A DNA stretch of 8,544 nt. It comes from an uncultured Pseudomonadales bacterium (GTDB lineage: Bacteria; Pseudomonadota; Gammaproteobacteria; Pseudomonadales; IMCC2047). This document shows, one piece after another, positions 1 through 6,641 of this stretch. The translations under genes and the position numbers were made by a program. A model generated the notes under the pieces. That model had not been told where the DNA came from and ran no database searches. It saw nothing but the letters and a program-made list of their open reading frames with translations. The stretch lies in assembly GCA_947258895.1 (NCBI GenBank), contig CAMYKE010000010.1, positions 1 to 8,544 of the forward strand. The letters are read 5' to 3'. Each line of letters begins with the position of its first letter. The first letter of the stretch is position 1.

Positions 1-875
1 ACCCACAGGAAAAAGCGGACCGCATGGCGCCGGAACAACTGGGGCTTGACGTCGCCATAGGCGCTGAACGGATTGGTAACATCATGATCCTCAAACTGGG
101 CCAATTGCAGAATATGCTCACGCGGCGGCCGCTCGACAGATTCCGGGTCGCTTTCCTCCAGGGTACGCAACCGGAAAAGCAGGTAGGGCGCCAGCAGCAA
201 CAAAACTGGCGCCAGCGCCAACAGCACCAGCGGCACACCCAGTTTGTGCACAAGATTCCTGATTCGCCACCCTACCGGGGTGGGCTCGGGCGGGGTCAGT
301 GTCAGGCGCTCTGCGTCCCGTTCGCGCTGGACATAGGACAGTAATCGATGGCGAATGGCGCGCGGATTATCCACCCCGATCTCCGCCACGATCAGTGGCA
401 GTTGTCCGGACAACGCCCGATGCAGCGCGTCTTCCTCCCTGACCTGCACCACCGTGCGGCCGAGCCAGTTGATATAGTTGGCAGCTGGCTCGATGTTGTG
501 TTCCTGCATCCAGTTCACCAGGCTTTGGTGTTCTTCTACAAAGGATTCGCAGTGACTGAAAAGGTGCCGCAATTGCGGCGCGGCCAATACCCCCAGTTCG
601 GCGATAAAGGTATCGGCTGGCCCGTCGCAATCACCCAGAAAAGCCAGCCTTGGCGGTGCAGGCAGTAGTGCAGGATGCTCCTCACCGGGTAACGGGGATT
701 CCAGAATAACAATGCGGGCGACATGCAGGCGCTCGAAGCGGGCAAACGGGAACAGGTTGCTGTCCTTATCCAGCCTCCCCGGCTCGGCGTTCAACGACGC
801 CAGCAGGTCGCGCAAGCTGTCCAACTGCGCCTCTGCGATTTTCGCGACAATCATGAACGTGGATTGCGGAGTCAT
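1..875 (-). CDS. Membrane-anchored protein of unknown function, ferredoxin-like N-terminal module (3' end outside window)
   Basis: An uninterrupted frame of 291 codons runs from ATG at 875 off the left edge, so the C-terminus is missing. The start has GGAAAGG directly upstream. Residues 1-115 read like a compact alpha/beta module: a strand-helix start (FMIVAKIAEAQLDSLRDLLA), then FERLHVARIVIL (47-58), then RLAFLGDCDGPADTF (76-90) and a Cys-containing SHCESF (107-112). From memory, a similar pattern recurs in large uncharacterised bacterial proteins, often twice per protein, and the late motif EDHDVTNPFSAYG (262-274) usually leads into the second copy, so the full protein is probably much longer. 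A single hydrophobic helix spans about 213-234; there is no N-terminal signal peptide, so the first module is probably cytoplasmic. It is the fourth gene of the peroxidase block, 41 bases after the preceding stop. No enzymatic function can be assigned. The reading frame is secure; the family description is tentative. Confidence 0.8.
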   Translation of the reverse strand, partial: MTPQSTFMIVAKIAEAQLDSLRDLLASLNAEPGRLDKDSNLFPFARFERLHVARIVILESPLPGEEHPALLPAPPRLAFLGDCDGPADTFIAELGVLAAPQLRHLFSHCESFVEEHQSLVNWMQEHNIEPAANYINWLGRTVVQVREEDALHRALSGQLPLIVAEIGVDNPRAIRHRLLSYVQRERDAERLTLTPPEPTPVGWRIRNLVHKLGVPLVLLALAPVLLLLAPYLLFRLRTLEESDPESVERPPREHILQLAQFEDHDVTNPFSAYGDVKPQLFRRHAVRFFLW

Positions 876-882
876 CCTTTCC
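876..882 (-). promoter_or_regulatory. Shine-Dalgarno abutting the start at 875
   Basis: The minus strand reads GGAAAGG immediately before ATG. The GGA part sits about four bases from the start codon, which is short but usable. It favours ATG at 875 over the in-frame ATG at 854, which has no purine-rich stretch before it. Confidence 0.5.
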
Positions 883-916
883 GACCCGTATCGTCAGTGA
901 AGGCTGGCACTACGCG

Positions 917-1372
917 CTACTGCGCGTCTTGCTGTGTCAAGGCAAAGTCCAGCACGCGGGTCTTGCCCCACCAGACCTTGCCCAGATAAACACCGGGCTC
1001 GACTTCCCGGATTTCATCGCGAATCACCTTCGCGAAAAAAGACGTTTTGGAGTAATCGATAACGATAGTCTCCTTGCCGTCCATCCAGCTTTTATCGCGA
1101 TACACCTTGGCCACGATAAAAGTCAGGCTAAACGCGGTAATTTTGTTGATCAGAATGCCGGACTGATAATCGGGGGGAAACAGGTCGAACACCTTTCCCT
1201 GCCAGGCAAAGGCCCGCGCGATACATGCCAGGGTTTTGGAAAACAAGGTGCCGGTAACGATCGCCGTTCCGCGAGTATCGCCTGTTGGGATGGCACCTGC
1301 CTCGGCGTTGCGATAAATCTCATCAAGCTCTTCACGGGATTTATCCAGCCACTTTGCTACTAGTTCATTCAT
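917..1372 (-). CDS. Conserved hypothetical protein, possible lipocalin-like fold, 151 aa
   Basis: ATG at 1372 overlaps the upstream catalase-like stop in an ATGA arrangement, which implies translational coupling; the gene ends in TAG. The protein has no signal peptide or obvious membrane helix. Two motif blocks stand out: TGTLFSKTLACIARAFAWQGKVF (from about residue 40) and, near the C-terminus, KSWMDGKETIVIDYSKTSFF followed by IRDEIREVEPGVYLGKVWWGK. The order WxGK, then a Tyr-rich strand, then IRDEIRxVxPGxYLG resembles the layout of GXWXG/DUF4334-type small beta-barrel proteins (WxGK early, DxFRxxD...LG late), but I cannot show homology. I recall close relatives as conserved hypotheticals in other bacteria. 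Its place between a catalase-like protein and a membrane-anchored protein suggests an accessory or hydrophobic-ligand-binding role in the same pathway. That is inference only. Confidence 0.88.
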   Translation of the reverse strand: MNELVAKWLDKSREELDEIYRNAEAGAIPTGDTRGTAIVTGTLFSKTLACIARAFAWQGKVFDLFPPDYQSGILINKITAFSLTFIVAKVYRDKSWMDGKETIVIDYSKTSFFAKVIRDEIREVEPGVYLGKVWWGKTRVLDFALTQQDAQ

Positions 1373-2412
1373 GGTTCCGTCGTCGTCCGTAATTGGAATG
1401 CCTTGAAATAGGTTTCTCTGCGTACTTCATTCATCCGCCCGAGAGGTTCGTGCTGGGGCAGGCTTTGCCAGGGGTTGAAGCCGATTTTTTCGCACGCGGC
1501 CAGCGCTTCGGGGGTGTCGAAATCCTGTTGCTGAATGGTTATGGTGGCCACCGTTCGAAAAGGTGAATCCTCCTCGTCCCAGATTACCGAGGCGTTATCG
1601 ATCGGCATGCTATCGGGGTGCGTCCTTTTTTGTACCCCGAACTCCAGGCAGGCGGGTGCCTGCTCAAGATGCGCCTTCATCGCCGCGCGTAATTGATCCT
1701 TGCCGGGTTGTGGCGGCGCCGGTTTAGGGTTCTCGGTGCAGGGCGTAATCGAATACTTGACCGCCGTGGCTTCATTTGCCCCGTGTTTGAATGGTGTCGT
1801 GCTCCAGTAACGAATGGCGAACGGGCTGGAATGCACTTTCCGGGCCTTGAACAGAATCCACAACGATTTGAGGTGGGGATTGAGCGGATTAAAGAAAAAC
1901 CATCTGACCTTGTCTTGCTGGCGCGCACGAATAAAATCGAGAAAATCCTCAGGCGTCGCCGCGAATAATGCCGGGTAGCTATTCAACAAAAAATCCTGGA
2001 TCCCGGGCTCGCCCCAAATTGGCTGGCCTTCGACGTTCTGTACCTTGATCGAAAGCCCGCGCAGGTCTTTCTCCGAGTCGTCCTGCTCACTGGCGTTGGC
2101 GAAGCGCAAGCGCGCCGGATAGCTTGCCGGCCGCTCGAACAGGCCCTGCGCAAGTTCCTCGGGAAGCTGATCGTGAACCCTGAACGTGGCATCGAAACAA
2201 CCCAGGCTCTTGGCCTGGTTAAAGCGCGGAACGATGCCATCTGCAGCACTGGATCGCGTAATCGCGGCAATGCGCTGATTCATTTCAGCGACCAGTTGCT
2301 CAATGCTGCTCTCGTCCGCCGTTACCATGCCCGCCTGGTTTGCGCCCGCCATCACGATAGCCAGCGTAAACGCGCGCCAGGAGTGGGACAAACCAGCAGT
2401 TGTTCCCCGCAT
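1369..2412 (-). CDS. Secreted small catalase-like haem protein, distal His replaced by Gln
   Basis: 347 residues, far shorter than classical catalases and in the range of minicatalases and catalase-related allene oxide synthases. Residues 14-32 form a hydrophobic signal segment with a plausible cut after VTA. The family core is clear: GCFDATFRVHDQLPEEL (71-87), GLFERPASYPARLRFANA (90-107), KDLRGLSIKV (115-124), QDFLLNSYPALFA (139-151) and YWSTTPFKHG followed by AVKYS (202-221). By alignment with the usual RxxHAKxxG and YxxxTPYRxG motifs, Tyr202 is the expected haem-iron ligand and Asn144 a distal-pocket Asn. RFNQAKSLG (63-71) puts Gln66 where the distal His normally sits, so ordinary catalase activity is doubtful. 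TAAGGA supplies both the previous stop and the ribosome site. Function as a fatty-acid hydroperoxide-converting enzyme is inferred from the neighbouring dioxygenase-like gene; a degenerate peroxidase or haem-binding protein is the alternative. Confidence 0.9.
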   Translation of the reverse strand: MRGTTAGLSHSWRAFTLAIVMAGANQAGMVTADESSIEQLVAEMNQRIAAITRSSAADGIVPRFNQAKSLGCFDATFRVHDQLPEELAQGLFERPASYPARLRFANASEQDDSEKDLRGLSIKVQNVEGQPIWGEPGIQDFLLNSYPALFAATPEDFLDFIRARQQDKVRWFFFNPLNPHLKSLWILFKARKVHSSPFAIRYWSTTPFKHGANEATAVKYSITPCTENPKPAPPQPGKDQLRAAMKAHLEQAPACLEFGVQKRTHPDSMPIDNASVIWDEEDSPFRTVATITIQQQDFDTPEALAACEKIGFNPWQSLPQHEPLGRMNEVRRETYFKAFQLRTTTEP

Positions 2413-2421
2413 TGTTGTTGT

Positions 2422-2426
2422 TCCTT
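2422..2426 (-). promoter_or_regulatory. Shine-Dalgarno overlapping the peroxidase stop
   Basis: The minus strand reads TAAGGA: the TAA ends the peroxidase gene and AAGGA lies nine bases before the catalase-like ATG at 2412. The arrangement supports co-translation of the two secreted haem proteins and fixes the start at 2412. Confidence 0.7.
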
Positions 2427-5340
2427 AGTTTCGGGTAGTAAAAGCGGAATCCGATTCCGCTCCGGGGCGTGGTTTCCAGGAAATATCGTAATACGTGCCG
2501 CGGTCCCGGGCCCAGGGATCAAAGGCGTTCCGTACTTGCAACAGTTCCTCTTTGAGTTCAGGGACATTACGGATCAACAGCCGTTTCAACGGTGACACCG
2601 CGACCACGTGGCCGTTGACTTTGTCCGGTTCCAGGCAAGTCCGGCCGCCGTCGGCCAGTTCACGTACCGGGTAGGGACATTCAGCAACCGGGCCGTTGTG
2701 CATCACCCAGTCATATCCTAATCGGGAATAGAACTCGGGACGATAGCTCGAGGTAAAAAAGCGATCGCTGAACAGGCGCCTGGAGGCATTAATGATGAAT
2801 ATATGAAACTGGGTTTCGGAAATGGCGAACCCGTGCGGGCGGGTATATTCCGCCATCCAGCCCACGATGTTGTCTACGTCCTCGATATTGTCCACCGTCG
2901 AACCGTCGGGTTGGCCGAGGCAGTCGTTGATAAAACCGCCGTCCGGGTTGCGTTGTGCCCTGGAGATAATTTTACTGGCATCACACACGTGGGTGCCGTA
3001 AATTTCGCGAAGTCGCCGCACCGTCTCCTCCTGGTGCTGGCGCCAGGCATTATTTTCGTCCAGGCGCCGATCGACAAAATCATCGAAGCTGGTCAAGGTT
3101 TGCAAGCCAATCTGGCGCCGGAATTCATTGAATCGGGGAATACCGCGTTCGCGGTCCCGTAAAATATCCAGCGCAATGATATCCAGTTTATTGGTCGCGG
3201 AATCCAGGTGCGGCATCGGCAGGTTTTGCAAAAACAGGGGTGAATTGCGCAATTGCAGCAACCCGAGCCGTTGGCGCCCCATACTCAGCCCCCAATTCTC
3301 CAGGCCTCTCTGGTGCATATGCGCGGTAGCCCCGCCGCGTACCGTCGAGGCGACAGGGATATGATGGCTGACCTCATTTGGATCGCGGGTATTGCGGAAT
3401 TCGATCAGGTCGGGAGCCAGTGCATGCAGGCGATATACCGACGGAAATTCTTCCGGAAAGTTAAACGGTGAACCGAAGTGGTTGGTACCCCCGTTAACGT
3501 CACCTTCAAGGTTGGCCAGGTTCCAGGCATCTTCTTTCCACCACAACAGCCCTTCACGACGGCTATTGCCCAGTCCAAAGATACCGGCCCCGGAAGCAAA
3601 TACCGAATAGGCGCCTCCGGATTTTCGTACATCGGATGATTGGCCGAACCAGCTCGCAAACCGTGTAGAAACCCGGCTCAGCAGGCTTTCCTCGTTGCCA
3701 GTGATGCGACGCAAAATTTGCGACACCCGGCTTTCGTCTTCGTTAAACAAACCCGACCAGTTCGAATTCATGCCCTTGTACAGGGGTTCGTTATAGAGCA
3801 GTTGCGTGGTCCATTCGATCGTGTGGATCTTGGCTATCTCTGCCGAGACCACCAACTGCGCGACCTGGTAAAGCCGCTCGTCCCCGACATCCTTGTAGGC
3901 GATTTGCTTGTCGGGCTGATCCGGATCGCGCAGCCCCGAATCCTCATCAGGGGACCGCCGTTGCAACTCGCGGAAACGGTCGACAAAATAATTGTGCTCG
4001 CGGGCAAACAGGTTGTGGTAGAAGCTCAGGCCAATATTCCAGTTATCCGGGAACGCGACCGCCTCCTGCCCGAGCCATTGCGAGTGTACCGGGCAATCTT
4101 CACTGTAGCGCTCGCAATTTTGCAACAGAGGTAAATAATTATTGGGCAGCAACAGCTTGGCGGGATCGTCCGGATCGCGTGCCACCCGGCGCAGGGATAC
4201 CTCATCATGACCGTAGATTTGCGACGCGTCCCACCAGGCGGTGACCTGATTTGCGGTCGTCTTGTGGGCCCGTTTCAGGTAATCCTTGCCCTCGAATTCG
4301 AAGCTTTCCGGAGCGGAGGTTTTTGCGTACAGCGAAGGTTGCATCTCGTCGTCGGGACGACATCCCAGCTCACGGGCCTCGGTCGAATCGCAACCGGCCG
4401 AGACCAATTGGTCTTCATTGAATCCCTCTACCGTATGGGAAAACCAGTCGTGGGTCATGAACTGGATCCAGAACGCAGCGAGCACATTAAAAAACGGCGC
4501 CTTGATATAGTCACAGTTGGCGGCAGTCGAATAAGTGGCATCACCCAGTCCCTGGTTGCAACCGTTATCGGGCGTTTGTTCGCGGGTAAACAGCTTGCGG
4601 CTAAGTAGCTGCGGGTCGGGTTTCAGCAAACCCAGGCGGCCGCCATGACGGTTGCGCGTCAGTTCTGTGTTTTCCAGCCGCGGGAAGGTCTCCTCAAACC
4701 GGGCATTGCGCGCGAACGGCATGCCGCTGGCGCCCATTCGCGGGTTCTCGAGATCGTTACAAATGCCCGTTAATGTGCGGTGGGTAATCAACGGCCCGCG
4801 ACACAATTGTTTCCCGTCGCCCCCTACCGCCATGTAATCAGGATGATCCGGCGGCAGCTTCATTTCATCCCATACGGTGGTCGCGGCGCGCGAGGGATGG
4901 GTGACGAAGTGCTGGTAGGTATCCTGGTCGAACAGGTTAAACTTGATCAATTCGATGCGCTGGTATTCGAGATCCATCAGGGCGCCATCTATTCCGCGGC
5001 CATCCGGAAACAGGTGATCGCCCAGTTTGGTTTTGGCTTTCGCTCCCTGGTGCTGACTGTTCTCATCACCGGTCGCATAATAATTCTGCCAGTCAACCCA
5101 GGGCGTATCGCGGTATTGCACGGCTTTTTCGCCGCCCCGGCAGCGCGCCGTAGCCTCCTCGACCTTGCCTAAAAAACGATTGGTGGGTTCGTCGGCGACT
5201 TCCAGCAATCCTGAAGACGTCATTTTCAGGCAGGCTTCGGTATCGCTGTCGGCCAGTGCCAAATTGCTGCTCAGCAACAAGCCGAACAACAGTGGGTAGA
5301 TGCGTATCCGCGTTGTGTCGCGCGCCATGTATTCCATCAT
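2425..5340 (-). CDS. Secreted animal-type haem peroxidase, alpha-dioxygenase/cyclooxygenase-like
   Basis: 971 residues with a Sec signal (basic 7-13, hydrophobic 16-30, cut after ALA at about 30). The superfamily signature RTLTGICNDLENPRMG (188-203) precedes the distal site FFNVLAAFWIQFMTHDW (283-299), with distal His297; this closely resembles the plant alpha-dioxygenase sequence FWIQFMIHDW as I remember it. AKIHTIEWT (503-511) carries His506 and Thr511, matching in spacing the carboxylate-binding His/Thr of alpha-dioxygenases. EFPSVYRLHALAPD (631-644) has Tyr636 three residues before proximal His639, as in Tyr385/His388 of cyclooxygenase. ISETQFHIFIINASRRLFSDR (840-860) contains the expected carboxylate-anchoring Arg854/855. 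Such enzymes add O2 to fatty acids, giving 2-hydroperoxides in the alpha-dioxygenase case. Thr296 occupies the position of the ester-forming Asp of myeloperoxidases. At 971 residues it is much longer than plant alpha-dioxygenases (about 640), with a 280-residue N-terminal extension. Fourteen cysteines fit an exported protein. The exact substrate is unknown. Confidence 0.93.
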   Translation of the reverse strand: MMEYMARDTTRIRIYPLLFGLLLSSNLALADSDTEACLKMTSSGLLEVADEPTNRFLGKVEEATARCRGGEKAVQYRDTPWVDWQNYYATGDENSQHQGAKAKTKLGDHLFPDGRGIDGALMDLEYQRIELIKFNLFDQDTYQHFVTHPSRAATTVWDEMKLPPDHPDYMAVGGDGKQLCRGPLITHRTLTGICNDLENPRMGASGMPFARNARFEETFPRLENTELTRNRHGGRLGLLKPDPQLLSRKLFTREQTPDNGCNQGLGDATYSTAANCDYIKAPFFNVLAAFWIQFMTHDWFSHTVEGFNEDQLVSAGCDSTEARELGCRPDDEMQPSLYAKTSAPESFEFEGKDYLKRAHKTTANQVTAWWDASQIYGHDEVSLRRVARDPDDPAKLLLPNNYLPLLQNCERYSEDCPVHSQWLGQEAVAFPDNWNIGLSFYHNLFAREHNYFVDRFRELQRRSPDEDSGLRDPDQPDKQIAYKDVGDERLYQVAQLVVSAEIAKIHTIEWTTQLLYNEPLYKGMNSNWSGLFNEDESRVSQILRRITGNEESLLSRVSTRFASWFGQSSDVRKSGGAYSVFASGAGIFGLGNSRREGLLWWKEDAWNLANLEGDVNGGTNHFGSPFNFPEEFPSVYRLHALAPDLIEFRNTRDPNEVSHHIPVASTVRGGATAHMHQRGLENWGLSMGRQRLGLLQLRNSPLFLQNLPMPHLDSATNKLDIIALDILRDRERGIPRFNEFRRQIGLQTLTSFDDFVDRRLDENNAWRQHQEETVRRLREIYGTHVCDASKIISRAQRNPDGGFINDCLGQPDGSTVDNIEDVDNIVGWMAEYTRPHGFAISETQFHIFIINASRRLFSDRFFTSSYRPEFYSRLGYDWVMHNGPVAECPYPVRELADGGRTCLEPDKVNGHVVAVSPLKRLLIRNVPELKEELLQVRNAFDPWARDRGTYYDISWKPRPGAESDSAFTTRN

Positions 5341-5344
5341 AAGG

Positions 5345-5350
5345 CCACCT
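5345..5350 (-). promoter_or_regulatory. Shine-Dalgarno of the peroxidase gene
   Basis: AGGTGG lies about seven bases (AGG to ATG) before the ATG at 5340 and supports that start. The in-frame ATG at 5328 would give a more compact signal peptide (MARDTTRIRIYPLLFG) but has only a weak GGA in front of it. Confidence 0.6.
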
Positions 5351-5356
5351 GACTTC

Positions 5357-5375
5357 CCTGGAGGTTGGATCCAGG
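5357..5375. repeat. Small inverted repeat in the peroxidase leader
   Basis: CCTGGA and TCCAGG form a six-base-pair stem around a seven-base loop in the 68-base gap between the PDZ reading frame and the peroxidase gene. An eight-base palindrome GAGTACTC follows at 5379-5386. Either could be an operator or chance. There is no T-run, so it is not a convincing terminator, and no clear sigma-70 promoter is visible in the gap. Confidence 0.2.
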
Positions 5376-5408
5376 CTGGAGTACTCTGAATCCGAATAGA
5401 ATGGAATT

Positions 5409-5918
5409 TTATCGTTCAGCAACCTGTTTTAAAAGCATGTTCTCGCGAAATTCGATTACATTTTCCTCACCCGGGAGCTCTCCGTTGGAGTCTGGCTGGG
5501 CTGCCCGAAGACAGCTTTGCAGTCGCTTCGAGCCCGCTAATTCCACGACCAGTTCCCCCTCGAGCTGACGGCTGTCCCGTTCAATCAGCACCGGCACAGA
5601 AGTACCTGGTAGGAAATTGGACAAGATATTGTAAATCGACATCACGGTTTCGGGCTGCCGGTGAGCAACTTTTAGAATGCGGTCTCCCGACTGCACGCTG
5701 GCCCTGGCAAAGGGATAGCCGCTATAGGCCTCGATGACCTCAAGCCCCGGCGCTGAGTCGTCCTGCTTCGATTTGGCCACCCGTAAACCGATTTTATTAC
5801 AATGACGTCCCGAAACGCCGAGTTCCAGGGCTTCGTCGTACGACAATGTCAGTTGATACTCGGCCAAGGCCTGTTCAATGGCGTGCAATTTTTCCGGGTT
5901 CGTTCCTGATTGCTGCAA
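5409..5918 (-). CDS. PDZ-domain reading frame (C-terminal piece of the broken gene, possibly independently translated)
   Basis: Open frame of 169 codons from a TTG with GGGATATC upstream, ending in TAA. Residues about 40-127 form a PDZ domain: IGLRVAKSKQ, a Gly-Tyr-Pro-Phe turn, ARASVQSGDRILKV, helix PETVMSIYNILSNFLPG, and the final strands SVPVLIERDSRQLEGELVVEL. Residues 1-40 are helical and read smoothly from the preceding frame across the TAG, so this is more likely the end of a longer protein than a gene in its own right. There is no signal peptide. No protease domain is attached, so it would bind a C-terminal peptide or partner rather than cut it. Translation from TTG is possible but unproven. 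Confidence 0.6.
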   Translation of the reverse strand: MQQSGTNPEKLHAIEQALAEYQLTLSYDEALELGVSGRHCNKIGLRVAKSKQDDSAPGLEVIEAYSGYPFARASVQSGDRILKVAHRQPETVMSIYNILSNFLPGTSVPVLIERDSRQLEGELVVELAGSKRLQSCLRAAQPDSNGELPGEENVIEFRENMLLKQVAER

Positions 5919-5927
5919 GATATCCCG

Positions 5928-6284
5928 CTACGATCGAAGCTGGTCCAGATAGTAGCCCCGGAAGGTGCGCGCCAGATCCTCTTCGGAGACCGCCTTGCTG
6001 ATCGCGCGCTCGGCCCGTGACAGCTCGCCGGTCGTAAACTGGAATCGGGCGGCGAGAAAATTGAGGTCCCGGTCGTTCGCGCGCTGCGCAAGCACCTGCT
6101 CAAGCAGCTTGCGCTGCGCTGGCATGGCCGGGCCGAAAAACTCTCCCCGAGTGATATCCTGGGCTTTGTCAGCCTGGAGCAGCAGGCGGGCCACCCTGAC
6201 CAGCAACCGGGCGCGACTGAGCTCGTCCCGCTCCGATTCCAGCAAACGATAGCCATCCAGTATTTTCATCCGGACCGCCCCATT
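5928..6284 (-). pseudogene. TPR-like helical segment of the broken gene
   Basis: This frame contains MKILDGYRLLESERDELSRA and further amphipathic helices with repeated Ala/Leu/Arg spacing (LLVRVARLLLQADKAQD, RKLLEQVLAQRANDRDLNFLAARF, ELSRAERAISKAV), typical of TPR-like solenoids. It could be initiated at the ATG of MKILDG (6268), with GGGGCGG upstream, but the preceding helices in the other frame join it naturally. It ends in TAG, and the PDZ frame continues in phase after that codon. Confidence 0.5.
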
Positions 6285-6609
6285 CAATGTCCCTGAGTAG
6301 CGCCTGCGCGCGCAGCACATAGAGGCGGCGCTCCAAATCGATATTGTCGGGAGACAAACTCAACGCTTTGGGCAATGCCTGTTGCGCATAATCGAGCGAA
6401 TCCTTTTCTTCAAAATGGCGGGCAACTGTATTGCAGGAGGCAATTGCAGCGCGTTGCCGTTGCTTTTGTTCGATAAAAAAGTAGCCTTCACGCAGGGCAT
6501 AAAATACGCTGAGTCCCGCAGTAAACAGGCCAATCACCGCGACTATCCTGCTACTCAGTGTCGGATTGCGAGAATTGGGATCGACGAACTCGCCGCAGTG
6601 TTTACATTT
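6282..6609 (-). pseudogene. Zinc-ribbon second half, membrane helix and first TPR-like helices of the broken gene
   Basis: This frame begins right after an in-frame TAA at the five-A run with CKHCGEFVDPNS and has no credible initiator: the first possible start is a GTG (6537) inside the membrane helix. It continues through an aromatic-rich segment (YALREGYFFIEQKQ) into ALPKALSLSPDNIDLERRLYVLRAQALL, a TPR-like pattern. Beyond about 6280 the same frame turns into low-complexity shadow coding (GAGRAQSRPVAGQGG) until a stop at 6169, which locates the second frameshift. Confidence 0.5.
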
Positions 6610-6641
6610 TTAGCCGCCGCCAGAATCGGCTCCGCACAGCT

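Noticed and set aside
1..668. Two plus-strand frames and two short minus-strand frames at the left edge
   Set aside because: The minus-strand frame from 875 to the edge is uninterrupted, starts after a Shine-Dalgarno and carries coherent motifs; the others are shadows of it.
929..1363. Long plus-strand open frame opposite the 151-aa gene
   Set aside because: Shadow of a well-supported minus-strand gene; the product lacks recognisable motifs and has no ribosome site.
1369..2412. Classical H2O2-detoxifying catalase
   Set aside because: It is too short, lacks the distal His at the expected position, and is coupled to a dioxygenase-like gene.
3640..4134. Plus-strand open frame opposite the peroxidase gene
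   Set aside because: It is antisense to conserved peroxidase motifs and its composition mirrors them.
2425..5340. Myeloperoxidase/peroxidasin-type peroxidase with ester-linked haem
   Set aside because: The residue before the distal His is Thr rather than the ester-forming Asp, and the Tyr-x-x-His motif points to the dioxygenase branch.
5341..5408. Sigma-70 promoter or terminator ahead of the peroxidase gene
   Set aside because: TTGCTG and TATTCG spaced by 18 bases (starting inside the PDZ frame) are only weakly promoter-like, and the hairpin has no T-run.
6607..6611. Programmed -1 frameshifting at the five-A run
   Set aside because: The site is T AAA AAT in the zero frame, not a good slippery heptamer, and A5 is short for transcriptional slippage; an indel is simpler, especially with two other lesions downstream.
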